Part shown: piece by piece, positions 1 to 5,821 of the stretch | Layout of the letters: every line of letters begins with the position of its first letter | Position numbering within the stretch: the stretch's first letter is position 1 | DNA from: PALSA-660 sp036508075 | GTDB taxonomy: Bacteria > Actinomycetota > Coriobacteriia > Anaerosomatales > PALSA-660 | Direction: 5' to 3' | Assembly: GCA_036508075.1 (NCBI GenBank) | Contig: DATCIA010000086.1 | Location: 1 to 6,956, forward strand | DNA: 6,956 nucleotides | The notes under the pieces: generated by a model | Seen by the model: the letters and a program-made list of their open reading frames with translations, nothing else | The model's database searches: none | Told to the model about the DNA's origin: nothing | Position numbers and translations under genes: made by a program

Positions 1-582
1 CCCGCCGTTCCCGAAGAGCGCCGCGTCGGCCCCGGACAGCAGGTCGTCGCGGCGTGCCTTGATCATCGCTGCGGCCGAGACCTCGACCCGCACGCGGTCG
101 CCTGCAAGCACCACGCCGCGTTCGATGTCCGCGGGGGCGTCGTCGATCTCCAGCGTCACGCCCGCGACCTTCAATGCGCCGGGCAGCGCGCGCCGAAGAC
201 GCTCCGCGTCCGCCGTCCCGAGCCGCAGCGAGCCGCAGCCGTCGGCGGCCTCGGCGATCCCGCGCGCGAGCAGAGCGGCGTAGCGGTCGTCGGCGAGCGC
301 CACGAGCCTCGCCCCGACGGCGTCCAGCGCTTCGGCGTCCAGCGCGTAGCGCGCCGTCAGCAGCGCGTCGCGCGCTTCCAGCCGCGCGTTGGCGAGCAGC
401 GTCGCGGCGTCACGCGCCGCGTCGGCCACGCCCTTCGCGGCGTCGCGGGCCGTGCGCGCGTCCGCACGCGCGAGCGCTTCTGAGCGCATGCGCGCGGAGT
501 CGGCGCGCGCGGAGTCGGTCAGCTCGAGCCCCTCTCCGTCCGCATCGTTGGCGATGCGTTTGACGATGTCGTCGATCGCCAC
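1..582 (-). CDS. atpE: V/A-type ATPase subunit E, peripheral stalk (cut at left edge)
   Basis: Subunit E pairs with subunit H/G to form the peripheral stalk holding the catalytic V1/A1 head against rotor torque. I read it directly from a GTG at 582: 194 codons run to base 1 with no stop. The protein begins MAIDDIVKRIAND, followed by an Ala/Arg/Glu-rich helical region (about 15-90) that fits the long stalk helix. It then has a globular C-terminal part ending GVVLAGDRVRVEVSAAA...LLSGADAALFG, which matches the family pattern GG(V)V...GRI.V.NS...R...L.....LFG. Family members are about 190-200 residues, so only a few codons should be missing. The start lies 5 bases after the K stop; the Shine-Dalgarno is weak (a GGGG run), so coupling to K is likely. 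The next in-frame Met is residue 31, which would remove the conserved N-terminus. A short ADSAR-type tandem repeat is present near residues 22-30. The symbol follows V-type usage and is not F-type atpE. Confidence 0.88.
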   Translation of the reverse strand, partial: MAIDDIVKRIANDADGEGLELTDSARADSARMRSEALARADARTARDAAKGVADAARDAATLLANARLEARDALLTARYALDAEALDAVGARLVALADDRYAALLARGIAEAADGCGSLRLGTADAERLRRALPGALKVAGVTLEIDDAPADIERGVVLAGDRVRVEVSAAAMIKARRDDLLSGADAALFGNGG

Positions 583-587
583 GACGC

Positions 588-1082
588 TTACGCCCCGTAC
601 GCGGCGCGGAGGCCGAGAAGCATCAGGATCGTCACGATGAGCGAGAGGACCGCGTAGGTCTCGACCAGTGCCGGGAAGATCAGCGCCGGCGCCTGCTTGT
701 CGGCTGCGACGATGCCCGCGGCCGCGGCGCCGGTCTTGCCCTGGTAGTAGGCGGAGATGAAGCACAGCCATGCGACCGGCTGGCAGGCCAGGAATACCTT
801 GAAGCCGGCGATGCCGGGGAGGTCCATCTTCCCGCCGAGCAGCCCGAAGAAGATGATGACGAGCACTGCGGCGATGAAGCAGTAGATGCCCTGCGTGCCC
901 GGCATCGCTGCGAGAGGAAGCAGCTTGCCGAACTTCGTGTCGTCCTCGGACAGGATCCCCGAGACCGTCGAGCTCGCGATGGTGATGCCCCACGCGGAGC
1001 CCACCCCGCCGAGGATCGCCGCGACTCCGGCGCCGAACAGCGCCCAGTCCGTCCCCGACATGCCCCACCACAACTGACTCAC
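588..1082 (-). CDS. ntpK: V/A-type ATPase proteolipid subunit K (rotor ring), four-helix type
   Basis: This subunit forms the membrane rotor ring that carries ions past subunit I. The 164-residue protein has four hydrophobic helices (about 12-37, 54-80, 93-113, 132-158), the duplicated 16-kDa proteolipid form. The ion-carrying Glu is in helix 4 (E141, in VETYAVL); helix 2 has the PGTQG signature (T63, Q64) and Y67, and helix 3 ends YYQGK (Q114). Known from E. hirae NtpK: T64, Q65, Q110 and E139 bind Na+, with Y68 helping; all five are matched here. Na+ coupling is therefore inferred, not shown. I chose GTG 1082 because AAGGAAGGAG (1090-1099) sits 7 bases upstream. The GTG at 1088 overlaps the I stop codon but would be only 1 base from that site. 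The gene starts 2 bases after I and ends 5 bases before E. Identity as a V-type K subunit is very secure. Confidence 0.95.
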   Translation of the reverse strand: MSQLWWGMSGTDWALFGAGVAAILGGVGSAWGITIASSTVSGILSEDDTKFGKLLPLAAMPGTQGIYCFIAAVLVIIFFGLLGGKMDLPGIAGFKVFLACQPVAWLCFISAYYQGKTGAAAAGIVAADKQAPALIFPALVETYAVLSLIVTILMLLGLRAAYGA

Positions 1083-1084
1083 GG

Positions 1085-3274
1085 TCACGCTCCTTCCTTG
1101 ATGCCGGACTTACCGGCGCCCAGCACGACTGACCTCGTCACGAACCTGAAGGGGTTGAGCGGTCGCCCGCCCCCCTCGTAGAACTTGGAGAAGAACTCGA
1201 CGAACTGGAGGCGCGCAGGGTGCACGAACGCGCCCAGCAGGTTGATGACGACGTTGAACACGTGGCCGACCACGAAGATGGCGACCGCGCAGACGAGGGC
1301 GACCACCGCCCACACGTACCCGAGCCCGCCGCCGGCCCACAGGCTGACCACCGGGTCCCACACCATCTTCGCCAGCACGTTGAAGACCATGCCCACGAGA
1401 GCGCCCGAGAGTCCAAGGGCCGCGAGACGGGTGTAGGAGAGGATGTCCCCGAGGAACGCCGACATGCCGTAGACGGCGTACGCGCCCCCGAGGAACGAGA
1501 CGACCGACTTGCGCACCGTCTTCGACACGAAGAGCCCCACGAGCGTCATCGCTCCGAGGACCCAGAGCACGAAGCCGGGGCCGCCGAAGGCGAGCGAACC
1601 GACCCACCCGAGCATCGCAGCCAGCCACGCCCACCCGAAACCGCGGTCCCACATCGGACGCTCGGGGTCGCCGAGCGCCGCCTCTAGCGTGCGACCCTGC
1701 ATCAGGATGGTGCCGAGCAGGCCGATCACGAGCGCGGCGCGCCCGAGGACCGCGTTCCCCGACGAGTAGGCCCACACGCACACGCCGATCATCGCGAACA
1801 GGAAGATCGTCGACATCTGCTCGAAGACCGCTGCCGCGGGATCGCCGTTACGGAACGTGTCGTAGGCGGCCACGCCGACGCCGAAGAACACCTGCGCCAC
1901 GCCGAGGCCGACCGTGATGACGAGGAAGGTCTGCAGCTGTGCGAGCGGGTCGAGCACCTGGAGCGCCCGGAGGAAGCCGGCCAGGTACGCGACGTCCAGG
2001 GCGAAGTACGACGCGAACAGCACGCCGATCACCATCGCGCCCGCTCCGCCGATCATCATCAGGTCCATGAACCGCTTCACGCCCGGCCCCACGTCCAGCC
2101 GGTTCTTGATCAGCCACGCGCCGGCGATGAGCATCGCGCCGTAGCCGACGTCCCCGACGCAGATCGCGAAGAAGAGCAGGAAGAACGGGGCCAGCAGCGG
2201 CGTCGGATCTATCTCGCGATAGCCCGGACGGCCGTAGAGGTCCGTGAGCGTCTCGAAGGGCTTGAGGAAGCGCGGGTTGTCGAGCTCCACCGGTGGCTGC
2301 TCGTCATCGAGCGGCGCGCGCAGCTCCACGTCGAGCGCGTCGTCGAAGGGGGCGAGCGCGGCGTGCAGTTCGTCGGCGCGCGAAGTGCGGACCCAACCGA
2401 TGATCGTGAACGCGCGCTCCGTGCGGCCGACGCGTTCGAGCACGTGCGCCGCGGCCTTCTCGCCGTCGATCGCCTCGGCGATGGTGACGGCCTCGGCGTA
2501 GCGCTCCAACGCGAGCGCCCGCGCCTCGACCTCGGCCGCGGCCATGTCGGCCTCGATCTCGGCGATGCGCACGGTGGCGCGCGAGGACTCCTCGGCGGGA
2601 TAGCCGGCGAGCCCCGGGAATGTGACCTCGGCGAACTGGGTCGTCGCGAGAGCGGCGCGGACCGCCTCCGCGTCGGCGCGATGCGCGAGCACGATCCACG
2701 CCTGCCGCGACCCGACGCCGCCGTACTCCGCGACGGACGCCAGCGGCGAGACCTCGCGCACCATCGCGCGGATCCGCGTCGAGTCGTTCGACGGGACCGT
2801 GCCGGTCATCATCACGACGTGCTCGGTACCCTTCCAGCGCGCGATCGGCAGACGGGCGTCACGCCACGGCTCCAGGTCGCGGACGAGAGAGGCCAGCCGC
2901 GCCTTCTCGCGCTTGCCCGTGGCGAGCCGGTCAGCGAGGTCGGTGCACTGCTCGTAGAGGTGCCTCAGATCGCTCGCCGCATCGAGTGCCGCGAACTCAT
3001 CGGACGAGACGTGGAACTTCTCGGTCACGAACGCCGCGAACGGCTGGGTGGGGACGTGGTAGCGGCGCAGGAAGTCGCACACGAAGCGGGCGTCGGCCGC
3101 GTACTCGTCGAGGTTGCGGAGCCGCTCGTCGTCAGGGTGGAGCGCGGCGGTCCCGAGGTCCTCGGGCGCGGCCTCGACCTGCAGGGCCCCGACGAGTTGC
3201 AGCGCGTCGAGCACGTCGTCGAGCAGCGGCTGGTACCCCACGACCTCGACTCTGGACATGCGCGCTACGGACAT
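1085..3274 (-). CDS. ntpI: V/A-type ATPase subunit I (a-type stator membrane subunit)
   Basis: Subunit I is the static membrane partner of the proteolipid ring; it provides the two half-channels and joins the peripheral stalks. The 729-residue protein has a soluble N-terminal part (1 to about 355) with alpha-helical coiled stretches (about 105-135, 235-285). A multi-helix membrane part (about 357-680) follows. Family signatures visible are YREIDPTPLLAPFF with GDVGYG (352-379), LSYTRLAALGLSG (612-624) and GHVFNVVINLLGAFVHPARL (670-689), followed by FVEFFSKFYEGGGRPLNPF (691-709). R616 in the SYTRL motif corresponds to the essential Arg that faces the proteolipid Glu. ATG 3274 is preceded by GGAGGG at 3285-3290, 10 bases away and inside the end of the H gene. 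A second ATG at residue 6 has no better site. The stop is 2 bases before the chosen K start. Assignment is secure. Confidence 0.96.
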   Translation of the reverse strand: MSVARMSRVEVVGYQPLLDDVLDALQLVGALQVEAAPEDLGTAALHPDDERLRNLDEYAADARFVCDFLRRYHVPTQPFAAFVTEKFHVSSDEFAALDAASDLRHLYEQCTDLADRLATGKREKARLASLVRDLEPWRDARLPIARWKGTEHVVMMTGTVPSNDSTRIRAMVREVSPLASVAEYGGVGSRQAWIVLAHRADAEAVRAALATTQFAEVTFPGLAGYPAEESSRATVRIAEIEADMAAAEVEARALALERYAEAVTIAEAIDGEKAAAHVLERVGRTERAFTIIGWVRTSRADELHAALAPFDDALDVELRAPLDDEQPPVELDNPRFLKPFETLTDLYGRPGYREIDPTPLLAPFFLLFFAICVGDVGYGAMLIAGAWLIKNRLDVGPGVKRFMDLMMIGGAGAMVIGVLFASYFALDVAYLAGFLRALQVLDPLAQLQTFLVITVGLGVAQVFFGVGVAAYDTFRNGDPAAAVFEQMSTIFLFAMIGVCVWAYSSGNAVLGRAALVIGLLGTILMQGRTLEAALGDPERPMWDRGFGWAWLAAMLGWVGSLAFGGPGFVLWVLGAMTLVGLFVSKTVRKSVVSFLGGAYAVYGMSAFLGDILSYTRLAALGLSGALVGMVFNVLAKMVWDPVVSLWAGGGLGYVWAVVALVCAVAIFVVGHVFNVVINLLGAFVHPARLQFVEFFSKFYEGGGRPLNPFRFVTRSVVLGAGKSGIKEGA
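1090..1099 (-). promoter_or_regulatory. Shine-Dalgarno that decides the K subunit start
   Basis: AAGGAAGGAG in the last codons of subunit I. It lies 7 bases upstream of the GTG at 1082 but only 1 base from the GTG at 1088, so it favours the downstream start and a 164-residue K protein. Confidence 0.7.
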
Positions 3275-3280
3275 CGGGTG

Positions 3281-3586
3281 CTAGCCCTCCAGCGACGCGG
3301 CGCCGCTGTTGACGGTGGCTTCGAAGCGGCCGCGCGCCCCGGTGAGCAGCTTCTCGCGGACCGCGACTGCATCGGCCGTTGCGGCTGCAGCTTCGGCGCG
3401 CGCCGCGGCAAGGATCTCCTCACGCCGAGAGGCGACCGCGAGCGTCGACGCCTCGAGGGCCTCCGACTCGATCCGCCGCGCGTCCTGCACGCCGGCGGCA
3501 CGGATGGCCGCGGCCTCGGCCTGCGCGTCGACCAGCGCCGTGCGCGCGCCGTCCTCGGCGACCAGAACGCGTTCGAGCTTCTCCAC
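3281..3586 (-). CDS. V/A-type ATPase subunit H/G (peripheral stalk), first gene of operon
   Basis: Small stalk subunit that forms a coiled-coil heterodimer with subunit E. The 101-residue protein is almost entirely predicted helix, rich in Ala, Glu and Arg with heptad-like spacing (EKLERVLVAEDGARTALVDA onward), and has no membrane segment. About 100 residues is normal for the bacterial AhaH/NtpF-type subunit. Sequence conservation in this family is low, so the call rests on length, coiled-coil character and position directly before subunit I. The reading frame is open further upstream, to 3724, but the start is taken as GTG 3586 because GAGGAG at 3593-3598 lies 6 bases before it; an upstream extension would run through the leader and promoter region. 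The stop (3281-3283) is 6 bases before the I start, and the last codons hold the I ribosome binding site. Symbols in use include ntpF and ahaH. Confidence 0.85.
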   Translation of the reverse strand: MEKLERVLVAEDGARTALVDAQAEAAAIRAAGVQDARRIESEALEASTLAVASRREEILAAARAEAAAATADAVAVREKLLTGARGRFEATVNSGAASLEG

Positions 3587-3592
3587 GGGCGT

Positions 3593-3598
3593 CTCCTC
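3593..3598 (-). promoter_or_regulatory. Shine-Dalgarno deciding the subunit H/G start
   Basis: GAGGAG, 6 bases upstream of the GTG at 3586. It is the only good site near the N-terminus of the first ATPase gene and argues against a start further upstream. Confidence 0.7.
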
Positions 3599-3608
3599 GG
3601 GATGGCAC

Positions 3609-3630
3609 CACGGGACCGCGCGGCCCCGTG
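3609..3630. repeat. GC-rich inverted repeat in the ATPase operon leader
   Basis: Two 10-base arms (3609-3618, CACGGGACCG; 3621-3630, CGGCCCCGTG) are reverse complements with one mismatch around a 2-base centre. In the minus-strand transcript this could fold as a 9-bp hairpin with a 4-base loop, ending 10 bases upstream of the first Shine-Dalgarno. There is no T tract, so it does not look like a terminator. It could be an operator or a leader hairpin that affects translation or stability; function is unknown. Confidence 0.5.
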
Positions 3631-3644
3631 AGACGGTTCGCAGA

Positions 3645-3650
3645 ATCTTA
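3645..3650 (-). promoter_or_regulatory. Possible -10 element of the ATPase operon promoter
   Basis: TAAGAT on the minus strand (4 of 6 matches to TATAAT). It would start transcription near 3638 and give a leader of about 50 bases that includes the inverted repeat. No convincing -35 element is seen at 16-18 bases. This is the best candidate between the ATPase operon and the divergent M23-like gene, but weak. Confidence 0.3.
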
Positions 3651-3664
3651 CCGCATAGCGGGCT

Positions 3665-3693
3665 CTGACGAGCTTCGCGACACCTCGTATACT
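3665..3693 (+). promoter_or_regulatory. Probable sigma70-type promoter of the M23-like gene
   Basis: CTGACG (3665-3670) and TATACT (3688-3693) are separated by exactly 17 bases: 4 of 6 and 5 of 6 matches to the consensus boxes. The predicted start near 3700 gives a leader of about 45 bases to the ATG at 3745. Confidence 0.6.
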
Positions 3694-3744
3694 GTGCGCG
3701 CACCCCGTGCGATCGTGCGACCAACCGCGACCCTCATCGGAGCC

Positions 3745-4644
3745 ATGGAACAACCCGTCACAGACCGTCGCCCCCGTTGTGTGAGGCGCACCCGGCCGGC
3801 TGTCGGCCGCCGGCGCCTGATCGCCGTCCTCGCGGTGGTCGGGTTGTTCGTGATCGCCGGCGGCACGTTCGCGCTCATCGCGCCCGGGAAGCCGGCGAGC
3901 GAGGCTTCAGCGACCAGCCCCTGGCGTGCGATCGTCGCCAGCGAGAGCCCCGCGGCGGTGCCGACGCCGGCCTTCGCGTCGATCCGGGGCGCCGTGCTGC
4001 GGCTCCCCGTGCCCTCTGCCTCGGTCACCGTTCTTGCGTTCCACCAGTCGTCGTATCGCGACACGGTCGTCATGAAGCCGCTCATCGCCATCGGAAGCCC
4101 CGCGCACGCCAAGTCGGCCGCAGTCGCCGCGCGCGCGACCATCAAGGCCGGAGGGGAGGCGACGATCGCAGCGACTCCCGAGGACGGCGCGGAGGACGGC
4201 GAGGGCGTGTGGACCGGCATCGCGCTGCAGCTGTGGCGCAGCACCGGCGGCGGCAAGCAGGGCTCTGCGGTCGACTGCGGCGCGCGTCCGGGCACGCCGG
4301 TGCTCGCACCCGTCGACGGCGTCGTCATGGAGGTCCGGCCCTACAAGCTCTACGGCAGGATCGACGACTTCGAGATCCACATCAAGCCGGACTCGTGGAA
4401 CGACCTCGACGTCATCCTGCTCCACGTGACCAACCCGATCGCGACCCTGGGGATGCGGGTGGTCGGGGGCGTGACGCAGCTGGCGAAGGTGCGCGCGCTT
4501 TCGAAGGTCGTGTCGGGGCTCCAGCTGCGCACCTACACCCTCGACGGCGGGAACCACACCCACGTCCAGGTGAACAGGATCTCGAAGCCCGACGAGACGT
4601 GGGTCGTCGGCCAGGACCCGCCGGGGTTCAAGCGGCACAACTAG
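3745..4644 (+). CDS. Membrane-anchored M23/LytM-like protein with degenerate active site
   Basis: A 299-residue protein with a basic N-terminus (Arg-rich, 8-24) and one hydrophobic segment (about 25-46): a signal anchor that would place the rest outside the cell. A low-complexity Ala/Pro linker follows. The C-terminal domain (about 165-285) resembles M23 peptidases: AVDCGARPGTPVLAPVDGVV (D177, then PGTPV and DGVV), ILLH (H227) and HTHVQV (H271, H273). Canonical M23 enzymes have HxGxD for the first zinc site; here that His is Gly173, so D177, H227 and the HxH pair remain but one zinc ligand is missing. It may be a non-catalytic cell-wall-binding or regulatory domain, or may use a different ligand. 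A second segment, FHQSSYRDTVVM (99-110), precedes it; its role is unknown. ATG 3745 is chosen by the promoter position; its GGAG site is only 2 bases away. A GTG at 3715 is the alternative. The gene is transcribed alone, divergent from the ATPase operon. Confidence 0.75.
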   Translation: MEQPVTDRRPRCVRRTRPAVGRRRLIAVLAVVGLFVIAGGTFALIAPGKPASEASATSPWRAIVASESPAAVPTPAFASIRGAVLRLPVPSASVTVLAFHQSSYRDTVVMKPLIAIGSPAHAKSAAVAARATIKAGGEATIAATPEDGAEDGEGVWTGIALQLWRSTGGGKQGSAVDCGARPGTPVLAPVDGVVMEVRPYKLYGRIDDFEIHIKPDSWNDLDVILLHVTNPIATLGMRVVGGVTQLAKVRALSKVVSGLQLRTYTLDGGNHTHVQVNRISKPDETWVVGQDPPGFKRHN

Positions 4645-4663
4645 CACCGCTCGCTACGCGGTG
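4645..4663. terminator. Hairpin between convergent stops (possible two-way terminator)
   Basis: CACCGC (4645-4650) and GCGGTG (4658-4663) form a perfect 6-bp stem with a 7-base loop. It begins right after the M23-like stop and overlaps the DUF951 stop codon. No T tract follows on either strand, so termination is only a possibility. Confidence 0.35.
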
Positions 4664-4875
4664 GGCGCGTCCCCATCGTCGGCGCGGCGCACGAACCCGC
4701 GGAACCTTCGGTCGAACTCGGAGCGGAGCAGGCGGACCTTGCGCCTGCAGCCGACGCAGTCGAGCCCGATGTCCATCCCCAGCTTCGTGATCTCCCACTC
4801 GTTGGCGCCGCAGGCGTGCGGCTTCTTGAGGCGCACGACGTCGCCGACCTTCACGGGAATGATGGGTACCGCCAC
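4654..4875 (-). CDS. DUF951 family small protein
   Basis: A 73-residue protein matching DUF951, small bacterial proteins found mainly in Firmicutes and Actinobacteria; no function is established that I know of. The family core is clear: VKVGDVVRLKKPHACGANEWEI (9-30), then GMDIGLDCVGCRRKVRLLRSEF (33-54). H20, C22, C40 and C43 could make a small metal site, and the KVGDVV stretch looks like a KOW/SH3-type beta strand; a nucleic-acid role would be a guess. The reading frame continues upstream, but conservation begins here. GTG 4875 has AGGGGAAGG about 7 bases upstream. It is divergent from the flavoprotein gene and converges on the M23-like gene with 9 bases between stops. The Asp/Ala tail (66-73) is beyond the usual family end. 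Confidence 0.88.
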   Translation of the reverse strand: MAVPIIPVKVGDVVRLKKPHACGANEWEITKLGMDIGLDCVGCRRKVRLLRSEFDRRFRGFVRRADDGDAPTA

Positions 4876-4905
4876 GACGCCGCCTTCCCCTGCCTCGCGC
4901 GGCGC

Positions 4906-4934
4906 TTTACCGCGGCCGCACCCCATTGTATGGT
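4906..4934 (+). promoter_or_regulatory. Probable promoter of the flavoprotein and small membrane-protein unit
   Basis: TTTACC (4906-4911) and TATGGT (4929-4934) with a 17-base spacer, each 4 of 6 to the sigma70 consensus. The predicted start near 4941 leaves a leader of about 37 bases to the ATG at 4978. Its -10 overlaps the minus-strand -10 candidate. Confidence 0.5.
4925..4930 (-). promoter_or_regulatory. Probable -10 element of the DUF951 promoter
   Basis: TACAAT on the minus strand (5 of 6 to TATAAT). It would start transcription near 4918, giving a leader of about 43 bases to the GTG at 4875. No clear -35 is seen. It overlaps the opposite-strand -10 (4929-4934) by 2 bases. Confidence 0.4.
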
Positions 4935-4977
4935 CAGGCCCACCGCCGCGACACGCCCCCACCGCGAAGGGCCCCCG

Positions 4978-5466
4978 ATGACACGGACGTACCACCTCAA
5001 GCGCGCCGATCGCGAGCTCACCGAACCCGAAGCCATCGCGCGGATCCTGCGAGGCGGCAAGTACGCGACGATCGCCATGGTGCACGACGGCGAGCCGTAC
5101 CTGGTGACGCTCTCCTACGGATGGGACCCGTCCGCGAACGCGCTGTTCTTCCACATGGCGCAGTCCGGCCGCAAGACCGACGCCCTCGCGGCCGACCCGC
5201 GGGTGTGCGCGACCGTGATCGTCGACGGCGGGTACGTCGCCGGGCAGTGCAAGCACGAGTACCAATCGGTCGTCATGACCGGCACGATGCGGGTGCTCAC
5301 CGACCCCGCCGAGGCCCGCGCCGGGATGCGCGCGCTGATCGGGGCGCTCGAGGGCGACTCCGACCCCCTGTGGGAGCGCTACAACCTCGACGGGGAGAAG
5401 CACTGGGCGCGCATGAGCATCGCGCGGCTGGATATCGAGACGATCACGGGCAAGGCAGGGAGCTAG
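4978..5466 (+). CDS. Pyridoxamine 5'-phosphate oxidase-like flavoprotein (NimA-like)
   Basis: A 162-residue cytoplasmic protein of the split-barrel FMN-binding superfamily, in the NimA-like group. Its features in order are RADRELTEPEAIARIL (9-24) and the core strand KYATIAMVHDGEPYLVTLSY (28-47). ALFFHMAQSGRKTDAL (55-70) is the usual flavin-phosphate-contacting region, followed by DPRVCATVIV (73-82) and CKHEYQSVVMTGTMRVL (91-107), a characteristic C-x-H-x-Y-x-S stretch. Relatives are annotated as pyridoxamine 5'-phosphate oxidase family or 5-nitroimidazole reductase-like, but few have a proven substrate; true PdxH activity is not indicated. ATG 4978 has GAAGGG 6 bases upstream and a promoter at a sensible distance; the frame is open upstream to 4816, but that part runs through the promoter. 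Length agrees with the family. It is probably the first gene of a unit with the two small membrane proteins, 68 bases downstream. Confidence 0.88.
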   Translation: MTRTYHLKRADRELTEPEAIARILRGGKYATIAMVHDGEPYLVTLSYGWDPSANALFFHMAQSGRKTDALAADPRVCATVIVDGGYVAGQCKHEYQSVVMTGTMRVLTDPAEARAGMRALIGALEGDSDPLWERYNLDGEKHWARMSIARLDIETITGKAGS

Positions 5467-5534
5467 ACCGCACGGGTGACATCGCGGGTCGGAGAGCGCA
5501 TGCTCGGCTGAGCAAACGCAGGGAGGTGGGCACC

Positions 5535-5792
5535 GTGGCGTGGATCAAGAGGTTCTTCTCCATCGACGATCTGTGGTCGGTCCTCGGCTACGCGGGCGTG
5601 ATCGGCTTCAGCCAGATCAACCGCCCGCCGCTGGCCCTGGCGGCCGCGTCGCTGCTCGCTTCGGGGATGATCGCCATCACCTGGCTCGCGAGCACGAGCC
5701 TTCGAGCCCGCAACGCGCAACGCAACCCGAACGCCCGGATCGTCGTATGGGCGCTGGTGGCCATCGTCTCCGGCGTGATCGTCGCCCGGTAG
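5535..5792 (+). CDS. Small membrane protein, unknown function (85 aa)
   Basis: I do not recognise this 85-residue protein. After a short amphipathic start (VAWIKRFFSIDDLW) there are hydrophobic stretches at about 14-27, 33-54 and 68-84, so two or three membrane helices. A basic loop, RARNAQRNPNAR (57-68), probably faces the cytoplasm. The final helix ends in Arg at the last residue. GTG 5535 is chosen because GGAGGT at 5522-5527 lies 7 bases upstream. An in-frame GTG at 5526 overlaps that site and is unlikely. The coding frame is supported by the strong ribosome site and the coherent hydrophobic pattern. It lies 68 bases after the flavoprotein gene with no promoter seen in the gap, and 29 bases before another small membrane-protein gene, so co-transcription is likely. 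Confidence 0.72.
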   Translation: MAWIKRFFSIDDLWSVLGYAGVIGFSQINRPPLALAAASLLASGMIAITWLASTSLRARNAQRNPNARIVVWALVAIVSGVIVAR

Positions 5793-5821
5793 CACCCGAC
5801 CCTCCACCAAGGAGGAGCCCC

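Noticed and set aside
1..640. Several plus-strand frames with Arg/Ala/Ser-rich products over the left end
   Set aside because: They are shadows of the minus-strand subunit E gene, which is open to the window edge and has the family's C-terminal motifs.
588..1088. GTG at 1088 as the K start, overlapping the I stop codon by 4 bases
   Set aside because: A GTGA overlap is attractive, but the Shine-Dalgarno would be 1 base from that start and is 7 bases from the GTG at 1082.
2363..3631. A 422-codon open frame on the plus strand opposite subunits I and H/G
   Set aside because: It is fully antisense to clearly conserved ATPase genes and its product is low-complexity Arg/Gly/Asp-rich with no recognisable domain. 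Long antisense frames are expected at this GC content.
3640..3690. A tRNA-like stretch on the minus strand (GCTC-GTCA-GAGC resembling a D arm)
   Set aside because: No 7-bp acceptor stem, no 5-bp anticodon arm with a 7-base loop and no GTTCRANYC T loop can be built around it.
3907..4647. A 246-codon minus-strand frame opposite the M23-like gene
   Set aside because: Arg/Asp/Val-rich shadow of the plus-strand gene with no domain signature; the plus strand has the promoter, anchor segment and M23 motifs.
4876..5403. A long N-terminal extension of the DUF951 frame across the flavoprotein gene
   Set aside because: The extension is antisense to a conserved flavoprotein and the DUF951 similarity begins only at the GTG start with its own ribosome site at 4875.
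5501..5514. Small hairpin TGCTC-GGCT-GAGCA between the flavoprotein and the first small membrane gene
   Set aside because: Only 5 bp of stem and no T tract; too weak to call a terminator or attenuator and easily expected by chance.
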